DNA from: Rosa chinensis
Taxonomy: Eukaryota; Streptophyta; Magnoliopsida; Rosales; Rosaceae
DNA: 64,000 bases
Direction of reading: 5' to 3'
Assembly (NCBI RefSeq): GCF_002994745.2
Contig: NC_037090.1
Coordinates: 5,515,501 to 5,579,500, forward strand
Position 1 is the first letter of the stretch. Each line of letters starts with the position of its first letter. Below are positions 11,392-21,369 of this stretch, one piece after another. Below the pieces are notes generated by a model. The model did not search any database and was not told the DNA's origin. It worked only from the letters and a program-made list of their open reading frames with translations. Position numbers and translations under genes: made by a program.

Positions 11392-13860
11392 TCTAAGAAC
11401 ACTTATCACAAAGAATGCTTCATAACTGAAGCAAGAAGAAAAACCAAGAATGGTCTTGTTAGCCAACTGGTTGAACAAGAATACGAAGAATATTTCGCTG
11501 AGCAAAAGGCAAAACAAGTTGAAACTTTGTTCCAAAAAGTCATGGAACCACCTTCCTCGACAATAAAGGAAGAAGTCGTCAATGAAGAACAAATCAATAA
11601 AGATATTGAACTGGTTGAACTACCAGAAATTGTTCCGGAAGAATGTAAACCATTCATCCCAAAGGAACAAGCTCAAGAAAATGAGCTTCAACAATCGAAA
11701 GTCGTCTCTACAAGTAGATACAGCAACTACATAGAGATTGGACTAAAATTTCCTGATCACAAAAAATATCATCTACATGCCTTTGTAGATAATGGATCAG
11801 TATTTACTGTTGCAAAGAGATTTGCAATTCCAGATGAACTTTGGAAAGAAGATAAGAAAAAATCTGCTACTGGTGTTACATTTGATGGGAGTCATCTCAC
11901 CATGAAAAAAGTAGCAAAAAATGTTCATATCACCATTGGTGGAGGAACATTTATCATCCAGAATGTTTGGCAATCTGAAGGCCAAGGATCTGATTTCTTG
12001 TTGGGAAATGATTTTATTCTCCAACAAAGATTCATTCAGGATGAAGAGGCAATAGGCTTCAGAAAAGGAGAACGGGTGTTCTGGGCAGACCGACTTACAC
12101 AGGCAAAAAGTGTAGTAGGTCCCGGTTTCACTAGTCAATATCAGAGATCGCAACAGAATAGTGGTGATCTTACCTCATACAAACCCAAATTTGAACCCAT
12201 ACTCCAAATCAAACAACAAGAAGAATTACTTGTTGAAGAATCTTCTGAAGAAGAAGAAGAAGAAGAAGAAGCTAGTGAAGATGAAGAAGCTAGTTTCATC
12301 CATGAGCACAACCTCAAGCACTTTCAGAATAAGCTTGAATCTCAAAAAATTCCCACTCTTGAAAAGATCAAGAAGCTACTCGAGCAGAATATCGATGTAG
12401 ATCCTCAGAAGTTTTGGGAAAAAGACCCAGTGGTCTGTGAATTAAGATTACATGACATGAATGCTATATGTCATGTTAAAGCCATTCCTCAATATAAAAA
12501 GGAATATCAGAAGGAATTCAGAAAAGACATTGAAGATCTCCTGAACAAGAGATTAATTCAACCTTCCACTAGCCCTTATCATGCTCCAGCATTCTACGTG
12601 AGAAATCATGCAGAGAATCTACGAGGAAAAGCTAGAATGGTTATTGACTACAGAGATGTCAATAAAAAGATTGTCAAAGACGGTTATCAGATTGCTCAAG
12701 TTAGAGTATTGATCAACCGCTCAGAGGAGCTAAAGTCTTTTCGAAATTCGATGCAAAATCGGGTTTCTGGCAGGTCAAGATGCATCCTGAGAGTATTCCA
12801 CTCACTGCCTTTGGAACGCCACAAGGTCATTACGAATGGTTAGTAATGCCTTTTGGTCTAAAGCAAGCTCCCTCAATCTTCCAAAGAAAGATGGACAACA
12901 TCTTCACGCATGTGGCGGAGTTCTGTGTCGTCTACATAGATGACATCCTGGTCTTCTCCAAAAATAGAGAAGAACACATGAAACACCTCCATGAGGTAGT
13001 AAAGCTGATAGTTCAGCATGGAATTATCCTAGGAGAAAAGAAAATCTTCTTTATCCTTGATGAAGTTGATTTCCTAGGAATAAACATCAAGAATGGGGTC
13101 ATAAAACTCCAGCCTCATATCCTTGAGAAGATCTGGAAATTCCCAGACAAAATTCCTGATGCTAAGAGTCTAGAGAGATTTCTTGGTGTCATAAATTATG
13201 GGAGAGATTTCATTCCCAAAATCTCGGGGTTAACAGCAATGTTATCTCCCAAGACAAGTTCCAAAAGAAAATGGAACTTCACCGAAGATGATGAAAAGAT
13301 TGTGAAGCAGATAAAAAATCTCTGCAAAAACCTCCCTCCTCTTCAACAACCAGAAGAGAATGATGAAATTGTCCTCCAAACAGATGCGAGTGATAATTAT
13401 TGGTCCGGTGTAGTTCTGGCAAAAACGCCTGGAACTAACATTGAAAAGATCTGCAAATTTTGTAGCGGCAAGTTCAGCCCTGCAGAACTGAATTATCCCA
13501 CAGGGGAAAAAAGAAATTTTGGCTATCAAGAAAACAATTTTAAATGCTCCAGCTTTTCTTGGAAAAACCTTTACTGTACGCACCGATTGTGCTAGAGTAA
13601 AGAATTTCAAAAATTTTAAACTTGACAAAGCTGCTGATAGAGGAAGATTAGCAAACTGACAATTATTTCTTAACCAATATGATTATAATGTTGAATTAAT
13701 TGCAGGAAACAAGAATTATCTTCCAGACGCATTGACCAAGGAAATGGCGATGTTCAGCCAAAGAAAAGACGACGAAGGTCGTAATCCCAGAAGCAGAAGA
13801 ACAGGGAAAGAACATGAACCTGAAGAAGAGCCCATGGAAACCAAAGAAAAAAATCCTTAA
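11392..13860 (+). pseudogene. Pararetroviral polyprotein, protease, reverse transcriptase and RNase H
   Basis: Continues in the frame of the coat module. The aspartic protease has its active-site triplet as D-N-G (11788-11796) where DTG or DSG is usual. An acidic Glu-run (about 12240-12290) precedes RT. RT motifs include ARMVIDYRDVN, GHYEWLVMPFGLKQAPSIFQ and catalytic YIDD (12933-12944). RNase H begins with LQTDAS (about 13374-13391). The frame changes at about 12720 and again at an A-run near 13508, then returns to the original frame. A TGA at 13657-13659 interrupts the RNase H C-terminus, and the natural end is TAA 13858-13860. The ancestral enzyme copied pregenomic RNA into DNA in the cytoplasm. 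The lesions abolish this copy. Confidence 0.9.
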
Positions 13861-15055
13861 AAGGTTTCTGCTAAGTCCAAAAGGCTTGGCCACAACTGAT
13901 CAATCCCAGGGTAAAGGATTGGCTAGCCCGTCTCAAACTGCAGACGGTAAAGGCTCATCAAGACCGTTGATGGCTGCTGCTTTGCCAAAAAGCAGACCAA
14001 CTCCAACTGGAGTTATAAATGTTTTTAATTATGAATTAAGAACTTTTGATACTCCTGTGTTCAGAACTGGCAGGAGACTAGCTTATCACCAAAAGGCAAT
14101 CCTGGATAATTTCTTATTTGCCTTTCAAGAAAGAAGCAGTGGTCTGATGTTCCCAGCTCTTTTTGCTTTAGCTAAAGAACTCTACGAAAATGGTATACCA
14201 CAATTTGAAGAAAGTCATACACAGCAGAGTGCTGTAAGAAAAGAAAAAATAATCTTCCTTGAAAGCCCAGAAAATGCTAGAGTTCCTATCATGGCACTTA
14301 ACGAATCAGACTGGCATGAATTCCATAGTCTGATAGGAAGACATAATCCAGAAGACCTAGTTCCTCCAACTCTTTTTATTGTTTCAGGACCATATGTTGG
14401 AAGATACCTAGTCAATGTTCAGAGTGAACATCCTCAAGAACACAAGCTCTGGCTTGTTGAAAATGGTTTTGTCCATAATCTGTGGTCCAAGACAAATGAT
14501 GATATGAAAGGTTTGCCGCCTATTATTGTCAACACAATCAAAAACATTAGAAAAAATGACTGTAGGCTTCGTCTGAAGTTCAGATCCACTCCTCTAGAAT
14601 GGATCCAGAAGGCAAACGGTGAAGTTGAATATATTCCCCCATACCATTATGTAAGAATCATTCAAAGGAAATATCTTCAACCAGCCTGTGTAGGGTACAA
14701 TGGCCAACCAAACTCAAGCATCCCGTGGATGAAGGCCATGACTCTAGAATATATCAAAAAGATCATCTCTGAAGATATCCACAATACCCTCCTGGCAGTA
14801 GGAGAGAAAATCATCATCACTGCTTACGATCATCCTGACGTAGTCAGCAGTGACTTATTCCTATCTCTCACCAGAAAAGAGATAGACTCGACACTGGCAT
14901 GCTTACGATGGGTGGAAAAACTTGAAACAGACAACCACTACAAGATGAATGTTGATACAGATGTCGAAGACAATACAACAACTGCTCGAATGGCCCAGGC
15001 AGACAACGACTCGTTTGTCCTTGGTTACAATTCAGAAACCGACGAGAACATGTGA
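13814..15055 (+). CDS. Pararetroviral ORF2, intact, function unknown
   Basis: A 413-codon open frame starting ATG 13814 overlaps the end of the polyprotein frame by 47 bases in another frame. That overlap is typical of compact pararetroviral genomes and supports this start. The N-terminus is Lys-rich and then Ser/Gly/Pro-rich (to about residue 60). The body is globular, with blocks such as YELRTFDTPVFRTGRRLAYH, ALNESDWHEFHSLIGRH, LFIVSGPYVGRYLV and YHYVRIIQRKYLQPACVGYN. The C-terminus is acidic. Position matches the translational transactivator of caulimoviruses and the unnamed ORF2 of florendoviruses. I do not see the transactivator's hallmark block, so I favour the latter. It is striking that this is the only viral frame here with no lesion. 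Confidence 0.7.
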   Translation: MNLKKSPWKPKKKILKRFLLSPKGLATTDQSQGKGLASPSQTADGKGSSRPLMAAALPKSRPTPTGVINVFNYELRTFDTPVFRTGRRLAYHQKAILDNFLFAFQERSSGLMFPALFALAKELYENGIPQFEESHTQQSAVRKEKIIFLESPENARVPIMALNESDWHEFHSLIGRHNPEDLVPPTLFIVSGPYVGRYLVNVQSEHPQEHKLWLVENGFVHNLWSKTNDDMKGLPPIIVNTIKNIRKNDCRLRLKFRSTPLEWIQKANGEVEYIPPYHYVRIIQRKYLQPACVGYNGQPNSSIPWMKAMTLEYIKKIISEDIHNTLLAVGEKIIITAYDHPDVVSSDLFLSLTRKEIDSTLACLRWVEKLETDNHYKMNVDTDVEDNTTTARMAQADNDSFVLGYNSETDENM

Positions 15056-15457
15056 AGCAGCAGGTGTGGAAAGCACCGAAGGAACTTTTGGACTTTTCCC
15101 AAAAGTTGCTTTTGCTTTTTAAAAGGCAGGTGAAAAACATTTCACCCAAAGAAGGAATCTGCTTTTCCCCGTCCGACCTCCACCAGCAGGAGCACTCAGG
15201 AAAGCAGAAATCACGGAGTCGTTCTATACATTCTGTTGTTTTGAATTGTAATTTGAAGTCCGCTCCCTATATAAGGAGCTTTAGCTTCTCTTAGAAGGCA
15301 TTCGAGAATAGAGAGAAGAACTCAAGATTCAAAAATAGCCATATTTAGAATCTTTTCTCTCAACCAAGAAGGCTACTATAGTAAGCAGTGTTACTCCTCC
15401 ACTTCGGAAGGAGCAGTGTACGTTTTCAAGTTTTCAAGTAAGTGTCTTCATAGTCAT
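15056..15457 (+). promoter_or_regulatory. Pararetroviral promoter and start of leader
   Basis: The non-coding region after ORF2 contains a strong TATA box, CCCTATATAAGGAGC, with TATATAA at 15268-15274. Transcription would be expected about 30 bases downstream, near 15300. The leader that follows contains a short imperfect hairpin (CTCCACTT, loop CGG, AAGGAG; about 15395-15415). Such promoters drive the terminally redundant pregenomic RNA. The region runs into the solo LTR at 15458. Confidence 0.75.
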
Positions 15458-17205
15458 TGACTTGGATACACATTTACGCAAGCGTACGTATCGTTGTCAA
15501 AATAAGGGAAATATTAAGCCCAAAGTTTATCGTACCACGGGGATTAATGGCTAACCCACAATCCTTGGGTAATCGGAAATAAAGACACTTAGCAAACAAA
15601 GAAAAGAAAAAGAAAATAAATAAAAAAATTAATCTAAGGCACCAAGCCCTAGCAATGCTCGGTTTTGGTTCTCACCAAAACCTAATCACAACTAAGAGCC
15701 TAGTGGTGGATATGCACAAATGAGTGGAAGAGTTTAATGTTTGGGGGTTGATTCTAACTTAACAAATAAGAATGAAATGTAAAGCAATAAAAAATAAAAA
15801 TGAAATGTAAACAATAAAAATGAGAATGTCGGGGTGTTAGGGAGGTTCCTTCACCCAAATCTCATGTGTCGGAAGATAATCTAATGTAGATGCATATTTC
15901 CTATTTTGGCGGTAGTCGTATCCAAGGCGGTTCAAGGCTCAAGGACCGAAATTCCCTTTCATGGTATTCCTACTCCGGTTCAAGGGTCGTAGGAACTCAC
16001 TTGGCATGAATTAGAGCCGGTTCAAGGGTCTCTAATTCACATCAAGAGGCCTAAAGATCGAGGAATTAGACTACTAAGCGACCCGCCCGCGCATTCACGC
16101 AACGGGTGTAAATCACCATGCTTATAACCCCTCGAATACGAAATTGAAGGTTTCTAGCTTAGGAATTAGAGGGAGTCAAGCCCCTAACTCCATCCTAGAC
16201 ATGCTCAAAATACACACCCTAGAGTTGACTAGACTCCTAGACATGCATTTTAACCCAACAAAAATAGATATAAGCATCCATCATATGAAAATTGCATCAT
16301 TACATTAAATTAAACATCTTTTACACAAAATTTTGGGTTAGGGACACAACCCTAAAACCCAACAAGAAAATTACTCACAACCCATAATTATAGACATCAA
16401 AAATACAAAATTCAAAGAGAAAAGAAAGAGAAGTGTAGGAGAAAACAATAATAGTCACAATTAGCTAGAAAGCCAACATGACTACTATTGAATTATAACT
16501 CCCACAATTACCCAAATCTTGAATTTTGTAGAGGTTGAGCCCTTTAATAGATCCTTGAAGGTTTGTGTGAGTAAATCCTTGAAATCTCTAAAATAAAACT
16601 AAAGAAAAGAGGAAAAATGGAGGAGGAGGAGGAGAGAGAGAGGAGAGAGAGCAGCCCAAAGGGGCTGCCTCTATTTGGTGGTGTCGTGCGGCTGCTGTGT
16701 CTTGGTTGTTCCTTCGTGTGAGATGAATATATATGTATATGTGAGTCGCTACTGTGTGCTGCTGGAGAGAGATGATTAAACTTAGGGCCACGTGGCATGA
16801 CAATAGAGGAAAAGAGGAAGAAATCTTGCTGCGCGTGAGGGGAGGACGCCAACCTGAGGTGAGAATCATGCTTAATTAAACCAATTAACCATGCCATGCC
16901 ACATGTCCAATTGGAATTGGTTTCCAACCAATTAAACAAAACTGCACGTGCATGCTGCATTAATTAACCAATTCAACTTAATTAAGCAATTAAGCTTAAT
17001 TAAGCAATTAACAAATCTACAACTTCATCCTTTTGTCGAAAACTCAAATTTTCACCATTTTCGCGTCAATCTATTTCGTTTCCGCAACTCCACTTATTTC
17101 CTACAAAATAAATAAAAGTAGATTAATTACATAATAATTGACTTGAGGATTGACTTAATTCTAGTGCTTTAGATATAATTATACTCATATAAATGCGTAT
17201 AATCA
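15458..17205 (-). mobile_element. Ty3/gypsy-type solo LTR inserted in the pararetroviral leader
   Basis: The unit starts TGACTTGGATACACATTTACG and ends ATGCGTATAATCA, flanked by the 5-bp duplication GTCAT (15453-15457, 17206-17210). On the minus strand it reads TGATTATACGCATTT ... ATCCAAGTCA. Length is 1748 bp with no primer site or coding region, so it is a solo LTR. Frames inside it (such as 16544-16960 minus) show no domain. A GGA-rich purine tract lies at about 16615-16650. Orientation is inferred from the TGAT start. Confidence 0.87.
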
Positions 17206-17570
17206 GTCATGAATAGCTAAAAGCACCTTTTAGTTGTTTGCCCAAGAGTGAGGCTCTGGGTTTATCAGTTGTATTTATGTTTGAATAAATAAATTCTTGA
17301 CTGTGGGACCAGTACCTTATCACAAAAATATTGTTATAAAAAAAAAAAGGGGTTTTAGTGCTGTAGGAACATCTGTATTTAGTTTCTAAATATCCTGCAT
17401 AATTACCAGAATCATCCCCTACTTTGGCAGCAGTGATTCCGCCCTGTGAGTAACCGCTTAGACAGGAAGTCGTTAGGTGAAATGTGGCATGTTGAAGGCT
17501 AGACCTTAGGAAAGGAGGGTTTTTGGTTTCTTGTTTGGTATTCTAAAAACTATTTGCAGTTTTTCCAAAT
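17206..17570 (+). terminator. Pararetroviral leader remainder with poly(A) signal
   Basis: The viral sequence resumes after the solo LTR. Overlapping AATAAA motifs occur at 17284-17289 and 17288-17293, placed downstream of the promoter as required for a terminally redundant RNA. The rest is non-coding leader. The junction with the right inverted repeat near 17570 is approximate. Confidence 0.6.
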
Positions 17571-17737
17571 TCTAAATTAGTAGAACTTAACGGTCAAACT
17601 TAACGGTGTTAGTCCTATGTACTAAAGTGAGGAAGCTATGCAAAGATCATACACCATTATGATAGTTTTAGAAGTTCATACATCAAAGTGTAGAAACACC
17701 CATATTTCATACACTGTTTGTAATAAAATCCCTTTTG

Positions 17738-18468
17738 AAAATGTAAGAGCTACTAGACCCAAAGAGGAAGAAGATAAGGACCATAGCGCATATCAAAATT
17801 GCAGAATTTCCGTAGTTCTAAAAGCGTTTGATTTGGGGATGTAATATGATCCACATTTTTAATAATGTACCAAACTTCAAGACACAAAAACTTGAAGAAC
17901 GCGCCTACACTCGCTTGAGCAAAAAATACTGTTCCTATTCTCATCTTTTCAAACGTTGATTCTTTAGAGATTTGGATCCTTTAAAGTTAATTTACCTAAA
18001 TTTCATAAAATCTTAATCCTCCTTCTAATCCAATGAATTTAATTGTGCCACATAAGCTAACATTGTTTTTTGGACTTTTTTTTCTCAAATGAATCTCAAC
18101 GTCGTTAAAATACCACAACTCCACAAGGAGTAAAAAAAAAACCCTAAAATCCAAACTGAATTCTACCTATATCTCTCCCCTGATTCCCCTCTATCGTCTT
18201 TTTTCTCCTTCTCCTTTGTTTTTCCTCCTCTGCCTTTCAGAACCAAAGTATTAGTATGTGAAAAAGACCTGAAGGTTGAGATGAAAACTCTCCAAAGGTA
18301 TTAGAGGGGTTTGTCATTGAAATATACCTTAAGCTTATTGGTTTAAAGCTGCTGTTAGTCTGTTACCCATATTAATTTGTTCGTGGATTTGGGAAAATGA
18401 AGATGGTAATGAACAACCTCTGTTTTGAAATGGCATGAGAATTAAGGCAGTTGCCATAATTTATAATA
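17738..18468. other. Intergenic DNA, possible non-coding gene debris
   Basis: No coding frame with recognisable homology. At 18140-18250 a C/T-rich stretch with CTCTCCCC and CTTTCAG resembles plant 5' UTR or a 3' splice site, but nothing around it supports a gene. Confidence 0.5.
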
Positions 18469-18469
18469 A

Positions 18470-18884
18470 GGGCTAAATACTAGTTAGTACCCTGTGGTTT
18501 AGGTCCAAAATCAATTCAGTCCCTGGACTTCTAATTTCATCAAAAACACCCCTGCACTTTCAATTTTGATCTAATAGGTCCAATTCGTTAATATTCTATT
18601 ATGAGTTCAAGTTATAGTTAGATTATTTGTTGAAAAACTATTTATTTTTAATAGTATGACTCACTCCTAAATTGACTATGCAGACCACCTCGACACCACA
18701 TCATAAAACATAGGCCATATATGAGCCACATTAACTAGTTAAATAACTCAATTGTCGGAAAACTAACAAATTGGACCTATTAGATCAAAATTGAAAGTGC
18801 AGGGGTGTTTTTGATGAAATTAGAACTTCAGGGACTGAATTGATTTTGGACCTAAACCACAGGGTAGTAATTTGTATTTAGCCC
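18470..18884. mobile_element. MITE with about 110-bp inverted repeats
   Basis: The left arm starts GGGCTAAATACTAGTTAGTA and contains GTCCAAAATCAATTCAGTCC and TTTGATCTAATAGGTCCAA. The right arm is its near-perfect reverse complement, ending GTATTTAGCCC. Near-identical 9-bp flanks (TTATAATAA on the left, TTTATAATT on the right, offset by one base) suggest a MULE-type duplication. The interior is AT-rich and non-coding. Confidence 0.88.
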
Positions 18885-18893
18885 TTTATAATT

Positions 18894-19312
18894 TTATTAG
18901 GTCCTATTTCATGAAACGATTTAAGGAATTAAGGGTGATCATTAGCAGTTGTGTTCTTTGTTCTCTACTGCAACTGCATCTGAAGAAAATCCCAATTCGT
19001 CAGTTCTTCGTTCGTTTAGATTTTTTTGTTTTTTGTCTTCAAGGAGTTAACGGCAGCGTTAGGAAAGTCGAGAAGAAAAAGACCCAATGATATAAGCTGA
19101 TGTGGCTATGATTTAGACATTAGATCACTTGGAAGCTCCAGATTTTAGTAAATTTACATAACTGCACACCCCTGCACTGCAGAGGAGTTGGATCCATTCT
19201 TTAGATTCTTATGCAAGAATGATGTCTACAAAAAATCAACTAAATTTATAATCATCTGGTCATTCAAAATTGTGTAAACAAATGTAATCCATTAGATAAA
19301 ATTAAAACGAGA
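18894..19312. other. Intergenic DNA, no recognisable feature
   Basis: Flank between two TIR elements. A 72-codon frame at 18872-19090 has no recognisable domain and is probably chance. Confidence 0.5.
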
Positions 19313-19510
19313 GTGTGGCTATTACCACCCTACCATTTTCTTTGTTCACCCTACAAATATTTGAATTATTGAAAGACTATATTACCCAAATGCAAAATGA
19401 CTAATAAGTACACTAATTTTCTAAAATCTAAATCTTTAAGGAAAACAAAATACATAACTAATTAAATATAAAACTACTTAATTTCTTTTTTGATAACATT
19501 AATCTTCATC

Positions 19511-21369
19511 ATTTTTTTTTTTTGAACCAAATCATTCATTTCATTCAACTCAAGCCAGAATGGCACGGATACATACATTCCCTTGCCATACCTAAGACAA
19601 GTTTAGAAAGTACGTGGTATGCTAGCACCACCTATTAGACACTCAATGCTCACTTATTCAAAAGCGAGCCTAGTAACTACGAAAACTAAACATAGTAATT
19701 AGGCAAAGTTTAGCAAAAAAAATATAAGATCAAATTTTCTTCTTACCCTGAATAGTAGGGCTAGGAGGCTTAGAGAGATAAGCAAAACAACTCTCATGTA
19801 CATCAGTCACCTTCTTCGACTTTGGAGGATTTTTGTTTTTTGCCCCCAATGGCCTTCCTCTTTTCTTTTTGGTTTTAGAGTGTGTAGAGACCATCTCTTT
19901 TGGTACTAGAATATTTCCAGGCGCTTCAACCATCCCCAGGGACGTAGCAGAGAACCTACTGGTGAACATTGGCATCTTTTGTTTCTTTGCTTGAACCTCG
20001 GGGAGGAGTGGTTTGAACAACTCCGGTAGCAGGAACTTTAGCTTTTGGGGAGATTTTGTAGGAGAGAGAGGTAGTTGATGTTTGTCACCCCTATTGTCCT
20101 TAGCTACTTCCTCCACTACTACAGGTATACCTGTGTCTTCAGAAGCTTTAGTCCTTGAGTGTTCACTGCTGGGTCAGATGGTGATACCTGCTCAAGCTCC
20201 AAGCACTCATCTGGAGCTTTTGATTCTGGGTTGGATACTTGAGTGGTCAGGGCTATAATGATGGCCAGCGCCAAAGGTTGATGGACTTCCTCTTCTGTCT
20301 CAGAGAGAGTTAGGTCTCTTTCACGCAGTATAATAGGCTTTCGTGGTTTACTTGCTTCCTTGGGTTGGAAGAGTGACCTGCAAATATTTGGTAGAATTGG
20401 TGTTTGCACACCCTGAAAACGGAATGTCCCGTCCACAAACTTGTTAGCAGCAAAACCCAACGAAGGACCAACAAATTCTTTTCTTTGGTCACCTGTATTT
20501 GGTGTAGCATGACACCCAAGTAGAGGGCAATGATCACCCTCATGATAAGTCAAATTACAATGATCACACTTTCCCACCAAGTTCTAAAAAAAAATATGAA
20601 ATTTCAGCTACAACCCCAGATGCAAGTTTTAGGGTTTTCTTGAGGAAAAATGGTTTTGAGATATCATGAGCCACATGCGCGCACTCTAACCTTGCCTTGA
20701 TTCGCAAACAGTTTATCATCTAGTTCAAGGAACTTACCATCCACCGACGCAATGTTTCTAATCATGTTAGGCTCTTTAAACAGCAGCGGGATGTTATTGA
20801 TGCGAACCCGGAAGAAGAGTATGTAGGGTCAGAGCGACGTTCTCAATAGGCGTAACCCATCATACTCCTGCAGTACTATCGGGGCTTGATTGAATCTCCA
20901 TGGTCCACCCTTCAAAACCTTATTTCGATCCTTTCTCATATCGAAAGCCAGGACGAAACGATTTGGTGCTCTTTCTTGAATCTTAAAGTCCTTATCCAGG
21001 ACCCATACTCGCCTGAGAAAGCATTTCAGATCGTTTAAGGAGCTAGGCCGGCTTCTTCACCAGAGGACGTGCCAACAGAAAAGACTGCTTAGCCCGTCGT
21101 TGGATTCCACCAGAGGCGTTGGAGACATCAATCACATCGCTGCTAGCAAGTGCCAGCGATGCAGCAAAGGAAGAGGTGATCGACGGCGTCGATGTTGGAC
21201 ATGTTGGTAGTACTGAGATCGAAAGGAGGAAGCAACGTACATCGCTCAATTTGCTAAGGTTCGATGGCTGCACACAGAGCGCTGCCTTAGGGTTTTCATT
21301 TGCAACTAGGCCCCATGTTTAGAATATGTATAATTATATATAGAATTTGAAATGAGAATATAAACCAAT
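19511..21369 (-). mobile_element. LINE-type retroposon lacking ORF2, with poly(A) tail
   Basis: The 14-bp direct repeat CATTAATCTTCATC flanks the insert (19497-19510, 21370-21383). A T-run at 19512-19523 is the poly(A) tail of a minus-strand insertion, preceded on that strand by ATGAAATGAATGATTTGG, a typical plant LINE 3' end. The body encodes a LINE ORF1-like protein only; no endonuclease or RT follows. The corresponding site in TIR copy A (about 5185-5200, GAGAAGATGAAGACTAATATT) lacks the insert and serves as a paralogous empty site. Confidence 0.87.
19730..21273 (-). pseudogene. LINE ORF1-like protein: DUF4283, zinc knuckle, AT-hook
   Basis: On the minus strand the N-terminal part opens at 21273. 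A frame change near 21055 leads into a DUF4283-type domain (LNDLKCFLRRVWVL, NRFVLAFDMRKD, VLKGGPWRFNQAPIVLQ) at about 21055-20870. Next is a second strand-rich segment (FFRVRINNIPLLFKEPN), then the knuckle CDHCNLTYHEGDHC (about 20571-20530, C-X2-C-X4-H-X4-C). The C-terminal part (20116-19730, in another frame) contains an AT-hook, KKRGRPLGAKNKN, near 19870-19830. This order is that of plant L1 LINE ORF1 nucleic-acid-binding proteins, which coat LINE RNA. Frameshifts near 21055, 20585 and 20120 inactivate it. No ORF2 is present. A host DUF4283 gene retrocopied by a LINE is the alternative. Confidence 0.8.

Larger units (their letters stand above)
5965..17570 (+). mobile_element. Endogenous pararetrovirus (Caulimoviridae), near unit length, defective
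   Basis: In order: leader, initiator tRNA-Met primer site (6357-6370), a large polyprotein frame carrying movement protein, coat protein with zinc knuckle, protease, reverse transcriptase and RNase H (8479-13860), a second ORF (13814-15055), a TATA promoter (15268-15274) and a poly(A) signal (17284-17293). Without the two solo LTRs and their duplicated targets, the unit is roughly 7.8 kb, close to one circular genome opened in the leader. One polyprotein frame plus a separate downstream ORF, with MP ahead of CP, fits florendoviruses (endogenous in many angiosperms) or petuvirus relatives better than caulimoviruses or badnaviruses. Genus placement is inference. There is no integrase, as is normal for the family. 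Three in-frame stops, two frameshifts, a further stop in RNase H and the LTR insertions make this copy non-functional. The outer borders are approximate. Confidence 0.88.
5811..17737. mobile_element. Inverted terminal repeats of a MITE-like element, now containing the pararetrovirus
   Basis: The left arm (5811 to about 5950) reads AAAAGGGAGAAATTCACAAA and continues with TTTACACTTTAGTGTACCAAC and CACCGTTAAGTTT. The reverse complement of the right arm (about 17737 back to 17590) reads in the same order: AAAAGGGATTTTATTACAAAC, CTACACTTTGATGTATGAAC, CACCGTTAAGTTT. Similar ends in opposite orientation on either side of the provirus suggest that the virus integrated inside one TIR element. I found no clear target duplication. 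Two independent solo ends of one family would look the same, so the pairing is an inference. Confidence 0.6.

Noticed and set aside
13814..15055. ORF2 as a caulimovirus-type translational transactivator
   Set aside because: Position fits, but I do not see the conserved transactivator block. I kept it as an unknown viral ORF2.
16544..16960. 138-codon minus-strand frame
   Set aside because: Within a solo LTR, Ser-rich from a GGA repeat, and overlapped by another frame in a different phase.
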